DNA of 64,000 nucleotides, from assembly GCA_016861165.1 (NCBI GenBank), contig BOKV01000002.1:62001-126000 (forward strand), written 5' to 3'. Within the stretch, counting starts at the first letter, position 1. Every line of letters begins with the position of its first letter. The position numbers were made by a program, and so were the translations under genes. Below are positions 18,207 through 26,629 of the stretch, one piece after another. The DNA comes from Alphaproteobacteria bacterium (GTDB taxonomy: Bacteria > Pseudomonadota > Alphaproteobacteria > Rhizobiales > Rhizobiaceae). Under the pieces are notes generated by a model that was given only the letters and a program-made list of their open reading frames with translations, made no database searches and was not told where the DNA came from.

Positions 18207-18353
18207 ATGACTGATCTGGGTCCTTCATTTTGGGACGGTCTCGCTGCACTAGCCACAGTTGCTATTGCAATTGTTACGTATTCTGCTGCGCGCCAAGCGC
18301 AAAAGGCTGCTACTGCGCCCGGCGCCAAACCGCCGGCGGAGGCGGCAGAGTAA
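18207..18353 (+). CDS. 48-residue single-pass membrane protein
   Basis: Very small gene with a GAGAGG ribosome site 8 bases before the ATG. The product begins MTDLGPSFWDGLAALATVAI, forms one membrane helix to about residue 25, and ends with a basic then alanine/proline-rich tail. The 5' half has the relaxed codon use of the preceding HEPN-like gene; the last 12 codons are GC-rich like the host chromosome, so the islet boundary probably lies within it near 18316. Its stop TAA shares one base with the next ATG. It could be a partner of the HEPN-like protein or a chance remnant. Confidence 0.5.
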   Translation: MTDLGPSFWDGLAALATVAIAIVTYSAARQAQKAATAPGAKPPAEAAE

Positions 18354-18634
18354 TGCGTCGGCACCAGCCCACTCCGGCCGAGCAGCGCGCCGATCACTGG
18401 CGCATGCTGCGCTTTCTCGCGCTCAACGCGGCAATCGGCATGGCCGCCGGCCTCGGCGTGGCGGCGGCGCTGATCCGCCTCGACATTGGCGGGCTCGGCA
18501 CGGCCATCGCCCACGCGGCCAATCCGGCGCTGCCGGTGTTCCTGATCGCCGCGCCGCTGGCGCTGACCTTTGGCGGGGCCGCGGCGGCCTCCGCCATCAT
18601 GCTGATGCCCTATGACGAGAAGGACACGCGCTGA
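18353..18634 (+). CDS. Small two-helix membrane protein between pccB and pccA
   Basis: 93 residues. Two hydrophobic segments at about 20-40 (FLALNAAIGMAAGLGVAAAL) and 59-82 (LPVFLIAAPLALTFGGAAAASAIML), with a charged start and an end in DEKDTR. No family function is known to me. GC-rich host-like codon use sets it apart from the upstream islet, so it likely belongs to the original pcc operon, where small membrane-protein genes are often seen beside pccA in Hyphomicrobiales. The ATG overlaps the preceding stop by one base, and pccA begins 31 bases later. Confidence 0.75.
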   Translation: MRRHQPTPAEQRADHWRMLRFLALNAAIGMAAGLGVAAALIRLDIGGLGTAIAHAANPALPVFLIAAPLALTFGGAAAASAIMLMPYDEKDTR

Positions 18635-18665
18635 GCAGGCGCTGCAACATTTCCCAAGGAAATAG

Positions 18666-20671
18666 ATGTTCAAGAAAATCCTCATTGCCAATCGCGGCGA
18701 GATCGCCTGCCGGGTGATCCGCACCGCCCGACGCATGGGCATCGCCACCGTCGCCGTCTATTCCGACGCCGACCGCGACGCGCTGCATGTCAGGCAGGCC
18801 GACGAGGCGATCCATATCGGGCCACCGCCGGCGAGCCGCTCCTACATCGTCATCGACAACATCCTCGACGCCATCCGCCGCTCGGGCGCCGAGGCGGTCC
18901 ATCCGGGCTACGGCTTCCTGTCGGAGCGGGCCGAATTCGCCGAGGCGCTGGAACGGGAGAAGGTCACCTTCATCGGCCCGCCGGTCGGCGCCATTCGCGC
19001 GATGGGCGACAAGATCACGTCGAAGCAGCTGGCGGCACAGGCCGGTGTCTCCACCGTGCCGGGCCACATGGCGATTATCGACGGGGCAGACGCGGCGGTC
19101 GGCATCGCCGCCGAGATCGGCTATCCGGTGATGATCAAGGCTTCGGCCGGCGGCGGGGGAAAGGGCATGCGCATCGCCTGGAACGAGGCCGAGGTGCGCG
19201 AGGGCTTCCAGGCCTCGCGCAACGAGGCGAAATCCTCCTTCGGCGACGACCGCATCTTCATCGAGAAATTCGTCACCTCGCCGCGCCACATCGAGATCCA
19301 GGTCCTCGGCGACAAGCACGGCAACTGCATCCACCTCGGCGAGCGCGAATGCTCGATCCAGCGCCGCAACCAGAAGGTCATCGAGGAAGCGCCCTCGCCC
19401 TTCCTCGACGACAGGACGCGCCAGGCGATGGGCGAGCAGGCGGTGGCGCTGGCGCGCGCCGTCGACTACTGCTCGGCCGGCACGGTCGAGTTCATCGTCG
19501 ACGAACACCGCAACTTCTATTTCCTGGAGATGAACACCCGCCTGCAGGTCGAGCATCCGGTCACTGAACTCGTCACCGGCATCGACCTCGTCGAGCAGAT
19601 GATCCGGGTCGCCGCCGGCGAAAGGCTGGCGCTGCGCCAGGCCGACGTGCGCCTTGGCGGCTGGGCGATTGAGTCGCGGCTCTACGCCGAGGACCCCTAC
19701 CGCAACTTCCTGCCATCGATCGGGCGGCTCGGCCGCTACCGTCCGCCGCCGGAAGGCCGCCGGGCGGACGGGATCACTGTGCGCAACGACACCGGCGTCT
19801 ACGAGGGCGGCGAGATCTCGATGTTCTACGACCCGATGATCGCCAAGCTGTGCGTGCATGGCCCCGACCGGGCCGGCGCGATCGACGCGATGGCCGAGGC
19901 GCTCGACGCCTTCGAGGTCGACGGCATCGGCCACAACCTGCCCTTCCTGTCGGCGGTGATGGAACACCCGCGCTTCAGGAAGGGGCGGCTGTCGACGGCG
20001 TTCATCGCCGAGGAGTGGCCCGACGGCTTCGCCGGCGTGCGGCTGCCCAAGAAGACCTGCCAGGCGCTCGCCTCGATCGCCGCCGCCTGCAACTTCATCG
20101 TCGAGCAGCGCTCGACCCGCATTTCCGGTGTGATCGAGAACCACCGCCGCGTTGTCGGCAAGGACTGGATGATCGCGCTCGACGGCCACGAGTTCCCGCT
20201 CGCCATCGTCCGCGACGGCGAGGCGCTGCAGGTCACCCATGTCGGCTCGAAGCCGGTCGTCGTCGATGTTGGCGGCTGGCGGCCGGGCCAGACGCTGGTC
20301 AACGCCCGCATCGGCCGCAGCCGCTTCACCGTCAAGATCGACGCCCGGCCGCAGGGCTTTCGCCTGCGCTATCGCGGCGCCGACTTCCGCGTCTACTGTC
20401 GTACGCCGCGCCAGGCCGAGCTTGCCCGGCTGATGCCGGCGCGCAAGACGGCCGACACCTCTAAGATGCTGCTCTGCCCGATGCCGGTCTCGTCGTCACC
20501 ATCCATGTCAACGCCGGCGACGAGGTCCAGGAGGGCCAGCCGCTTGCAGTCGTCGAGGCGATGAAGATGGAGAACATCCTGCGCGCCGAGCGCAGGGCCA
20601 CGGTCAGCAAGGTCAACGCCCGCCCGGGCGACAGCCTCGCTGTCGACGAGGTGATCATGGAGTTCGAGTGA
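18666..20671 (+). pseudogene. pccA: Propionyl-CoA carboxylase biotin-containing alpha subunit, frameshifted
   Basis: The reading frame from 18666 encodes the biotin-carboxylase half: MFKKILIANRGEIACRVI, the ATP-grasp loop KASAGGGGKGMRIAW, and NTRLQVEHPVTELVTGIDLV. It runs normally into the biotin-carrier hinge SKMLLCPMP. At about 20486 one base is missing: the expected CCGGGTCTC reads CCGGTCTC. The frame then drifts and ends at 20564. Restoring one G recovers the biotin-carrier domain through EAMKM (biotin lysine codon 20564-20566) to a stop at 20671, giving 668 residues, the normal length. The premature stop is formed by ATGAAG of the biotin motif itself. This is a real mutation or a sequencing error in a short G-run. 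The restored stop overlaps the mutase start by one base, which supports the corrected frame. Confidence 0.85.
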
Positions 20672-22812
20672 TGACGGCCAACCTTGACGATTGGCGCACA
20701 CTGGCCGAAAAGGAGACCGGGGCCGATCCCGACGCGCTCGTCTGGCGCACGGCCGAAGGCATCGACGTCAAGCCGCTCTACACGCAAGCCGACATCGCGG
20801 ACCTCGACGACGTCGATTCGCTGCCGGGCTTCGAACCGTTCCTGCGCGGACCGCGCGCTACCATGTACGCGCACCGGCCGTGGACCATCCGCCAATATGC
20901 CGGCTTCTCGACCGCCGAGGAGTCGAACGCCTTCTACCGCAAGGCGCTGGCTGGCGGCCAGAAGGGGCTGTCGGTCGCCTTCGATCTTGCCACCCATCGC
21001 GGCTATGATTCCGACCATCCTCGCGTCGTCGGCGATGTCGGCAAGGCGGGCGTGGCGATCGATTCCGTCGAGGACATGAAGATCCTGTTCGACGGCATCC
21101 CGCTCAAGGAGATGTCGGTGTCGATGACCATGAACGGCGCCGTTATTCCGGTGCTCGCCTCCTTCATCGTCGCCGGCGAGGAGCAGGGGGCCAGGCGCGC
21201 CGAACTGTCGGGGACCATCCAGAACGACATCCTCAAGGAGTTCATGGTCCGCAACACCTTCATCTACCCGCCCGAGCCGTCGATGCGCATCGTCGCCGAC
21301 ATCATCGAATTCACCGCGCGCGAGATGCCGCGTTTCAACTCGATCTCGATCTCCGGCTACCACATGCAGGAGGCCGGCGCGACGCTGGTCCAGGAACTGG
21401 CCTATACGCTCGCCGACGGCCGCGAATATGTCCGTGCCGCACTTGCCCGCGGCATGGATGTCGACGAATTCGCCGGCCGGCTGTCCTTCTTCTTCTGCAT
21501 CGGCATGAACTTCTTCATGGAAGCGGCCAAGCTGCGCGCCGCGCGCCTGTTGTGGACGCGCATCATGCAGGAGTTCGGGCCGAAGAAGCCGCAGAGCCTG
21601 ATGCTGAGGACCCACTGCCAGACCTCGGGCGTATCGCTGCAAGAGCAGGACCCCTATAACAACATCGTGCGTACCGCCTACGAGGCGCTCGCCGCCGCGC
21701 TGGGCGGCACCCAGTCGCTGCATACCAACTCATTCGACGAGGCGATGGCACTGCCGACCGAATTCTCCGCCCGCATCGCCCGCAACACCCAGCTCATCCT
21801 CCAGCACGAGACCGGGATAACCAGGGTCGTCGACCCGCTCGCCGGCTCCTACTATGTCGAGCGGCTGACCAATGATCTTGCCGAGAAGGCCTGGGCGCTG
21901 ATCGAGGAGGTCGAGGCCCTGGGCGGCATGACCAAAGCGGTGGCGGAGGGCCTGCCGAAGATGCGCATTGAGGAAGCCGCCGCCCGCAAGCAGGCTGCGA
22001 TCGACCGCGGCGAGGAGGTCATCGTTGGCGTCAACCGGTTCCGGCCGGCCGTCCCCGACCATGTCGACATCCTCACGATCGACAACCGCAAGGTGCGCGC
22101 GAAGCAGATCGAGCGTCTCGATCGCGTGCGCCGCGCGCGCGACGGCGAACGCTGCCGCCAGGCGCTGGCGGCGCTCGAGGCAGTCGCCCGTTCGGGCCAG
22201 GGCAACCTGCTGGCGGCGGCGATCGAGGCGGCGCGGGCCCGCGCCTCCGTCGGCGAGATTTCTGGAGCCATGGAGAATGCCTGGGGCCGCTACGATGCCG
22301 AGACCCATCTGGTCACCGGCGTCTATGGCAAGGCCTATGAGGGCGACCGCCGCTACGAACAGGTCCGCGCTGAGATCGCGGCGATGGCGGCGGACCTGTC
22401 GCGCCGGCCCCGTGTCCTCGTCGCCAAGGTGGGTCAGGACGGCCACGACCGCGGCGCCAAGGTGATTGCCTCGGCATTCGCCGATCTCGGATTCGATGTG
22501 ATCGTCGGGCCGCTGTTCCTTACCCCGCAGGAGGCCGCCGACCTCGCCGTCGCCGAACGGGCCGACGTGATCGGCGTCTCCTCGCACGCCGCCGGCCACC
22601 TGACGCTGGCGCCGATGCTGCTTGAGGAACTGGCCAGGCGCGGCGCCGCCGACAAGCTGGTGATCTGCGGCGGCGTCATTCCGTTGCAGGACTATGACGC
22701 GCTGAAGAAGGCCGGCGTCGCCGCCATCTACGGACCAGGGACCAACATCCTCGATTCAGCCGAGAACCTGCTGGCGCTGCTGCGCGAGCGGCTGCGCGGC
22801 CGCAACCGGTAG
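20671..22812 (+). CDS. scpA: Methylmalonyl-CoA mutase
   Basis: 713 residues, single-chain type. It rearranges methylmalonyl-CoA to succinyl-CoA using adenosylcobalamin. The N-terminal barrel has [18 protein letters not shown] and [19 protein letters not shown]. The C-terminal B12 domain has the DxHxxG motif as Asp590-x-His592-x2-Gly595 in [13 protein letters not shown] start it at the ATG at 20671, which overlaps the restored pccA stop; an in-frame GTG lies one codon upstream. Methylmalonyl-CoA epimerase is not in the window. Together with pccAB it completes propionyl-CoA to succinyl-CoA. Confidence 0.95.
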   Translation: MTANLDDWRTLAEKETGADPDALVWRTAEGIDVKPLYTQADIADLDDVDSLPGFEPFLRGPRATMYAHRPWTIRQYAGFSTAEESNAFYRKALAGGQKGLSVAFDLATHRGYDSDHPRVVGDVGKAGVAIDSVEDMKILFDGIPLKEMSVSMTMNGAVIPVLASFIVAGEEQGARRAELSGTIQNDILKEFMVRNTFIYPPEPSMRIVADIIEFTAREMPRFNSISISGYHMQEAGATLVQELAYTLADGREYVRAALARGMDVDEFAGRLSFFFCIGMNFFMEAAKLRAARLLWTRIMQEFGPKKPQSLMLRTHCQTSGVSLQEQDPYNNIVRTAYEALAAALGGTQSLHTNSFDEAMALPTEFSARIARNTQLILQHETGITRVVDPLAGSYYVERLTNDLAEKAWALIEEVEALGGMTKAVAEGLPKMRIEEAAARKQAAIDRGEEVIVGVNRFRPAVPDHVDILTIDNRKVRAKQIERLDRVRRARDGERCRQALAALEAVARSGQGNLLAAAIEAARARASVGEISGAMENAWGRYDAETHLVTGVYGKAYEGDRRYEQVRAEIAAMAADLSRRPRVLVAKVGQDGHDRGAKVIASAFADLGFDVIVGPLFLTPQEAADLAVAERADVIGVSSHAAGHLTLAPMLLEELARRGAADKLVICGGVIPLQDYDALKKAGVAAIYGPGTNILDSAENLLALLRERLRGRNR

Positions 22813-22818
22813 CGGCCG

Positions 22819-23604
22819 TTGTTCTTCGTCCTGTCCAAGGTCTTCTGGTTCTTCGCCAGGCCGCTCAACGCGCTGCTGCTCATGGCGCTGACGGGCTGGC
22901 TCCTTTCCCGCTGGCGCTGGCCGCGTACCGGCCGCGCCATGGTGGTCGCCGCGGCCGTCGCGATCCCCGCCTTCGGGCTGACGCAACTTCCCGATCTCCT
23001 CCTCTTCCAGTTGGAGAGGCGGGTCGCGACGGCGGCCCTGCCGCCCGAGCCGCGCGGCATCATCGTGCTCGGCGGCGGGCTTTCGGCCGAGAGCGCCGGC
23101 CAGCGCGACGGCTACCATTTCGGCGAAGCCTCCGACCGCCTGATCAAGGGACTGGAGCTGAAGCGGCAGTTTCCGCAGGCCCGTTTGATCTTCACCGGCG
23201 GCCTGTCCGACATCATCGGCCAAGGCGTGCCGGAAACCGGTGCCGCCCGGCACGCCATCCGTGCCCTTTATGGCGACGATCGCGGCGTCGAGTTCGAGTC
23301 GCGGTCGCGCAACACCTGGGAAAACGCCGTCTTCGTCGAACGAATGACGGGCGGGGACGCCGCCGGTCCCTGGCTGCTGGTCACCTCGGCCTTCCACATG
23401 CCTCGTTCACTCGGCTGCTTCCGCAAGGTCGGGCTGACGGTGGTGCCGGTGCCGACCGACTATCGCGCCGACGTCATGCGCTTCCCGTGGGTCACGGGCG
23501 ACATCGCCAACCAGTTCCTGAAGATGAATGTTCTGGTCAAGGAACTGTTCGGTCTCCTCGCCTACCGGCTGACCGGCCGCATCGACGCATTGCTGCCGGG
23601 CTGA
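22819..23604 (+). CDS. YdcF-family (DUF218) membrane protein
   Basis: 261 residues from a TTG start, chosen because MFFVLSKVFWFFARPLN is the usual opening of this family. Two N-terminal membrane helices (about 1-25 and 36-58) are followed by the DUF218 fold: IIVLGGGLSAES near 76, TGGLSD near 126, SRNTWENAVF, and TSAFHMPRSLGCFRKVGL. Relatives (YdcF, ElyC, SanA) affect envelope integrity, but the activity is unsettled. It begins 6 bases after the mutase gene. Confidence 0.85.
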   Translation: MFFVLSKVFWFFARPLNALLLMALTGWLLSRWRWPRTGRAMVVAAAVAIPAFGLTQLPDLLLFQLERRVATAALPPEPRGIIVLGGGLSAESAGQRDGYHFGEASDRLIKGLELKRQFPQARLIFTGGLSDIIGQGVPETGAARHAIRALYGDDRGVEFESRSRNTWENAVFVERMTGGDAAGPWLLVTSAFHMPRSLGCFRKVGLTVVPVPTDYRADVMRFPWVTGDIANQFLKMNVLVKELFGLLAYRLTGRIDALLPG

Positions 23605-23699
23605 GCGGCATTTCTGCCCTTTTCATCGCGACACCGCCTTGTTAAAGCTCCGCCCGCCCCTTCGCGGCGCGCGGACAATCAACAAAACGGGAAAACCAG

Positions 23700-24710
23700 A
23701 TGCTTTCGGGAAGCTCCATCCTGGTCACCGGCGGCACCGGCTCGTTCGGCCGGCAGTTCGTCCGCCACATCCTGACCAGGCACCCGGAAGTGCGCCGGTT
23801 GGTCGTCTTCTCGCGCGACGAGCTCAAGCAGTACGACATGAGTCAGGAGTTTCCCGAGCACAAGCATCCCGGCATCCGCTTCTTCCTCGGCGACGTGCGC
23901 GACAACCGCCGGCTGCGCCGCGCGCTCGAAGGCGTCGACATCGTCATCCATGCCGCGGCGCTGAAGCAGGTGCCGGCGGCCGAGTACAACCCGTTCGAGG
24001 TCATCCAGACAAACGTCATCGGCGCCCAGAACCTGGTCGACGCTTGCCTCGACAGCGGCGTCAAATCAGTGGTGGCGCTGTCGACCGACAAGGCGGCGGC
24101 CCCCGCCAATCTCTACGGAGCCACCAAGCTGTGCTCCGACAAGCTGTTCATCGCCGCCAACAACATCGTCGGTTCGCGCGACCTGCGCTTCTCGGTCGTG
24201 CGCTACGGCAACGTGATGGGCAGCCGCGGTTCGGTGGTGCCGTTCTTCCTCAAGATGCGCAAGACCGGCACGCTGCCGATCACCGACCCGCGTATGACGC
24301 GCTTCAACATCGTCATGGACCAGGCCATCGAGATGGTGTTCTGGGCGATCGAGAACGCGCTTGGCGGCGAGGTCTTCGTGCCGAAGATCCCGAGCTACAG
24401 GATCACCGATCTTGCCGAGGCGATCGGACCCGAATGCAAGAAGGAGATCGTCGGCATCCGACCGGGCGAAAAAATCCACGAGGAGATGATCGTTCCCTCC
24501 GACAGCGCCAGCACGGTCGACATCGGCAACTACTACGCCATCCTGCCGATGGTGCGCGGCATCACGGTCAGCGAGTACCTCAAGCATCGGCCCGGCCAGC
24601 TCGTCGACATCGACTTCCACTACCACAGCGGCAACAATGACTGGTTCCTCAGCGTCGATGAACTGCGCGAGATCATCCGCCGCCACATCGACCCCCGTTT
24701 CCTTGATTGA
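23700..24710 (+). CDS. pseB: UDP-N-acetylglucosamine 4,6-dehydratase (inverting), PseB-like
   Basis: 336 residues, extended SDR fold. PseB dehydrates and C5-epimerises UDP-GlcNAc, the first step to pseudaminic acid. NAD motif GGTGSFG is at about 10-16; the catalytic region STDKAAAPANLYGATK holds the threonine-aspartate-lysine and the YxxxK pair. RYGNVMGSRGSVVPFF and GIRPGEKIHEEMI are further PseB/CapD short-form signatures. None of the later pathway genes (pseC, pseF, pseG, pseH, pseI) is nearby, so it is an orphan here. It may serve flagellin or surface glycan modification with genes elsewhere. A related capsular-type dehydratase is the alternative. Confidence 0.85.
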   Translation: MLSGSSILVTGGTGSFGRQFVRHILTRHPEVRRLVVFSRDELKQYDMSQEFPEHKHPGIRFFLGDVRDNRRLRRALEGVDIVIHAAALKQVPAAEYNPFEVIQTNVIGAQNLVDACLDSGVKSVVALSTDKAAAPANLYGATKLCSDKLFIAANNIVGSRDLRFSVVRYGNVMGSRGSVVPFFLKMRKTGTLPITDPRMTRFNIVMDQAIEMVFWAIENALGGEVFVPKIPSYRITDLAEAIGPECKKEIVGIRPGEKIHEEMIVPSDSASTVDIGNYYAILPMVRGITVSEYLKHRPGQLVDIDFHYHSGNNDWFLSVDELREIIRRHIDPRFLD

Positions 24711-24755
24711 CCGCCGACGCGGCCGAGGCGGCCGCCCAAGCTGGGAGGCCTCGAT

Positions 24756-25451
24756 ATGCAGACCCGCCTCTTTGCCTCGCCGCAATACCCGGCGGTGCCG
24801 ACCGCCGACGGCGCGCTCTATCCGGTCCACCGCATCTTCTGTGTCGGCAGGAACTACGCCGAACATGCCAGGGAGATGGGGGTCGAGGTGGACCGCGAAG
24901 CCCCGTTCTACTTCATGAAGGACGCCTGCAGCCTCGTCCTCTCCGGCGCGACAACGCCCTATCCACCCGGCACGGAGAACTACCACCACGAGGTGGAACT
25001 GGTGCTGGCCGTCGGCCGGCAGACGTTCCGCGCCGCCGTGGCCGAGGCGGCCGCCGCGATCTGGGGCTATGGCTGCGGGCTCGACATGACCCGCCGCGAC
25101 CTGCAGCAGGCGGCGCGGGCCAAGCAGCGCCCGTGGGACATCGGCAAGAATTTTGAAAATTCCGCCGTCATCGCCCCGCTGACCCAGGCCGCCGCGTTCG
25201 GACCGGTCGGACACCAGCGCATCGCCCTGTCGGTCAACGGCCGGACCAGGCAGGACGCGCGCCTGTCCGATCTCGTCTGGTCGCCGGCCGAACTGGTGGC
25301 GCACCTGTCGCGCTACTACCACCTCGCTCCAGGTGATCTGATCTACACCGGCACGCCGGCCGGCGTCGGGCCGGTGGTTGCCGGCGATGTCATCCAAGGC
25401 GAGATCGACGGGCTGGCGCCGGTCGAACTCACCATCGGAGCGCCGGAATGA
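24756..25451 (+). CDS. Fumarylacetoacetate hydrolase family protein
   Basis: 231 residues. FAH-fold hydrolase/decarboxylase with the metal-binding EVELVLAVG motif (about residues 77-85), the NYAEHAREMG opening and a C-terminal TGTPAGVGPVVAGD loop. Small members include fumarylpyruvate hydrolase and acylpyruvases. Together with the overlapping maleylacetoacetate/maleylpyruvate isomerase gene it suggests breakdown of a ring-cleavage product such as maleylpyruvate. The exact substrate cannot be read from sequence. The four-base ATGA overlap with the next gene implies coupling. Confidence 0.88.
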   Translation: MQTRLFASPQYPAVPTADGALYPVHRIFCVGRNYAEHAREMGVEVDREAPFYFMKDACSLVLSGATTPYPPGTENYHHEVELVLAVGRQTFRAAVAEAAAAIWGYGCGLDMTRRDLQQAARAKQRPWDIGKNFENSAVIAPLTQAAAFGPVGHQRIALSVNGRTRQDARLSDLVWSPAELVAHLSRYYHLAPGDLIYTGTPAGVGPVVAGDVIQGEIDGLAPVELTIGAPE

Positions 25452-26095
25452 TCCTGCACGACTATTTCCGCTCTTCCGCCGCCTATCGCTGCCGTATCGC
25501 CTTCAACCTCAAGGGGATCGACCCGCAGCGCGTCCACGTCCATCTGACCCGCGACGGCGGCCAGCAGCGGACCCGGGCCTATCGCGCGCTCAACCCGCAA
25601 GCGCTCGTTCCGGCGCTGGAAATCGGCGACGGCACCGTGCTGACCCAGTCGCTGGCGATCATCGAATGGCTCGACGAGACGCATCGGCAACCACCGCTGC
25701 TGCCGGACGACCCGCTGGCGCGCGCCCGGGTTCGTGCTTTCGCCCAGGTGATCGCCTGCGACATCCACCCGCTGCAGAACCTGCGCGTGCTGCAATATCT
25801 GCGTTCGGAGTTCGGCCAGGACCAGGCCGGCGTCGAGCGCTGGTGCCGGCGCTGGCTGGGCGAGGGACTGTCGGCCTGCGAGGCGCTGGCGAGCCGGACG
25901 CCCTCGGCTCGATTCTGTTTCGGCGACGCGCCGTCGCTCGCCGACATCTGCCTGGTGCCGCAACTGTTCTCGGCCGACCGATTCGGTGTCGACCTGACCG
26001 CGATGCCGCGCTTGCGCGCCATCCGTGCCGCCTGCGAGGCCCTGCCGGCCTTCGCCGCCGCCCACCCGGCCCGCCAGCCCGACGCCGAGGCCTGA
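25448..26095 (+). CDS. maiA: Maleylacetoacetate (maleylpyruvate) isomerase
   Basis: 215 residues, zeta-class glutathione transferase. It isomerises maleylacetoacetate or maleylpyruvate to the fumaryl form with glutathione. The N-terminal thioredoxin-like domain begins LHDYFRSSAAYRCRIAFNLK, with the active-site serine pair. LNPQALVPALEIGD and TQSLAIIEWLDE form the glutathione site. The C-terminal domain has FCFGDAPSLADICLVPQ. Its ATG overlaps the stop of the FAH-family gene. It ends 11 bases before the convergent hydrogenase-like operon, with no visible terminator between. Confidence 0.9.
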   Translation: MILHDYFRSSAAYRCRIAFNLKGIDPQRVHVHLTRDGGQQRTRAYRALNPQALVPALEIGDGTVLTQSLAIIEWLDETHRQPPLLPDDPLARARVRAFAQVIACDIHPLQNLRVLQYLRSEFGQDQAGVERWCRRWLGEGLSACEALASRTPSARFCFGDAPSLADICLVPQLFSADRFGVDLTAMPRLRAIRAACEALPAFAAAHPARQPDAEA

Positions 26096-26106
26096 ACGTC
26101 ACGGGT

Positions 26107-26628
26107 TCAGCCGATGTCGGCGCGCTCGATCAGCGCGAGCAGTCCTTCGAGCAGTGCTGCCGGCGGCGGCGGGTCTCCGGGGATATGCAGATCGACCGGC
26201 ACGACGGCGCCGACGCCGCCGACCACCGCATAGCTGCCGGCAAAGTGGCCGCCATCGAGCGCCGCGTCGCCGACCGCCACCACCCATTTCGGGTTGGGGG
26301 TGGCGGCGAAGGTGCGCTCCAGCGCCTGGGCCATGTTCCTCGTCACCGGGCCGGTGACCAGCAGGACGTCGGCGTGGCGCGGCGAGGCGACGAAGCGGAT
26401 GCCGAAACGCTCGATGTCGTGGAAGGGATTGTTGAGCGCGTGGATCTCCAGTTCCGGGCCGTTGTCGGAGCCGGCATCGACCTCGCGCACCGACAGGCTG
26501 CGGCCGAGCCGGCGGCGCGCCGCCCGGCCGACGGCCTCGGCGAGTTCGGCCGCCGCCGCCGTGCCGGCGGCGGGCGGCGCCTCCGTCAGGACGGGCTTCA
26601 CCAGACTGTCGAGCAGGAGCTTCAGCAT
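26107..26628 (-). CDS. HyfI/NuoB-like small subunit lacking all cluster cysteines
   Basis: 173 residues, clearly homologous to the HycG/HyfI/NuoB small subunit: ELEIHALNNPFHDIERFGIR, ASPRHADVLLVTGPVTRNM and TPNPKWVVAVGD are near-standard. All four ligands of the proximal 4Fe-4S (N2) cluster are replaced. In GSCNACE the cysteines become Asp55 and Pro58; GDC becomes GDA (Ala122); PGCPP becomes PGDPP (Asp152). The protein contains no cysteine at all. It should keep the fold that bridges the large subunit to the membrane arm but cannot carry this cluster. Last gene of the operon, starting one base after the large-subunit stop. Confidence 0.88.
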   Translation of the reverse strand: MLKLLLDSLVKPVLTEAPPAAGTAAAAELAEAVGRAARRRLGRSLSVREVDAGSDNGPELEIHALNNPFHDIERFGIRFVASPRHADVLLVTGPVTRNMAQALERTFAATPNPKWVVAVGDAALDGGHFAGSYAVVGGVGAVVPVDLHIPGDPPPPAALLEGLLALIERADIG

Positions 26629-26629
26629 C

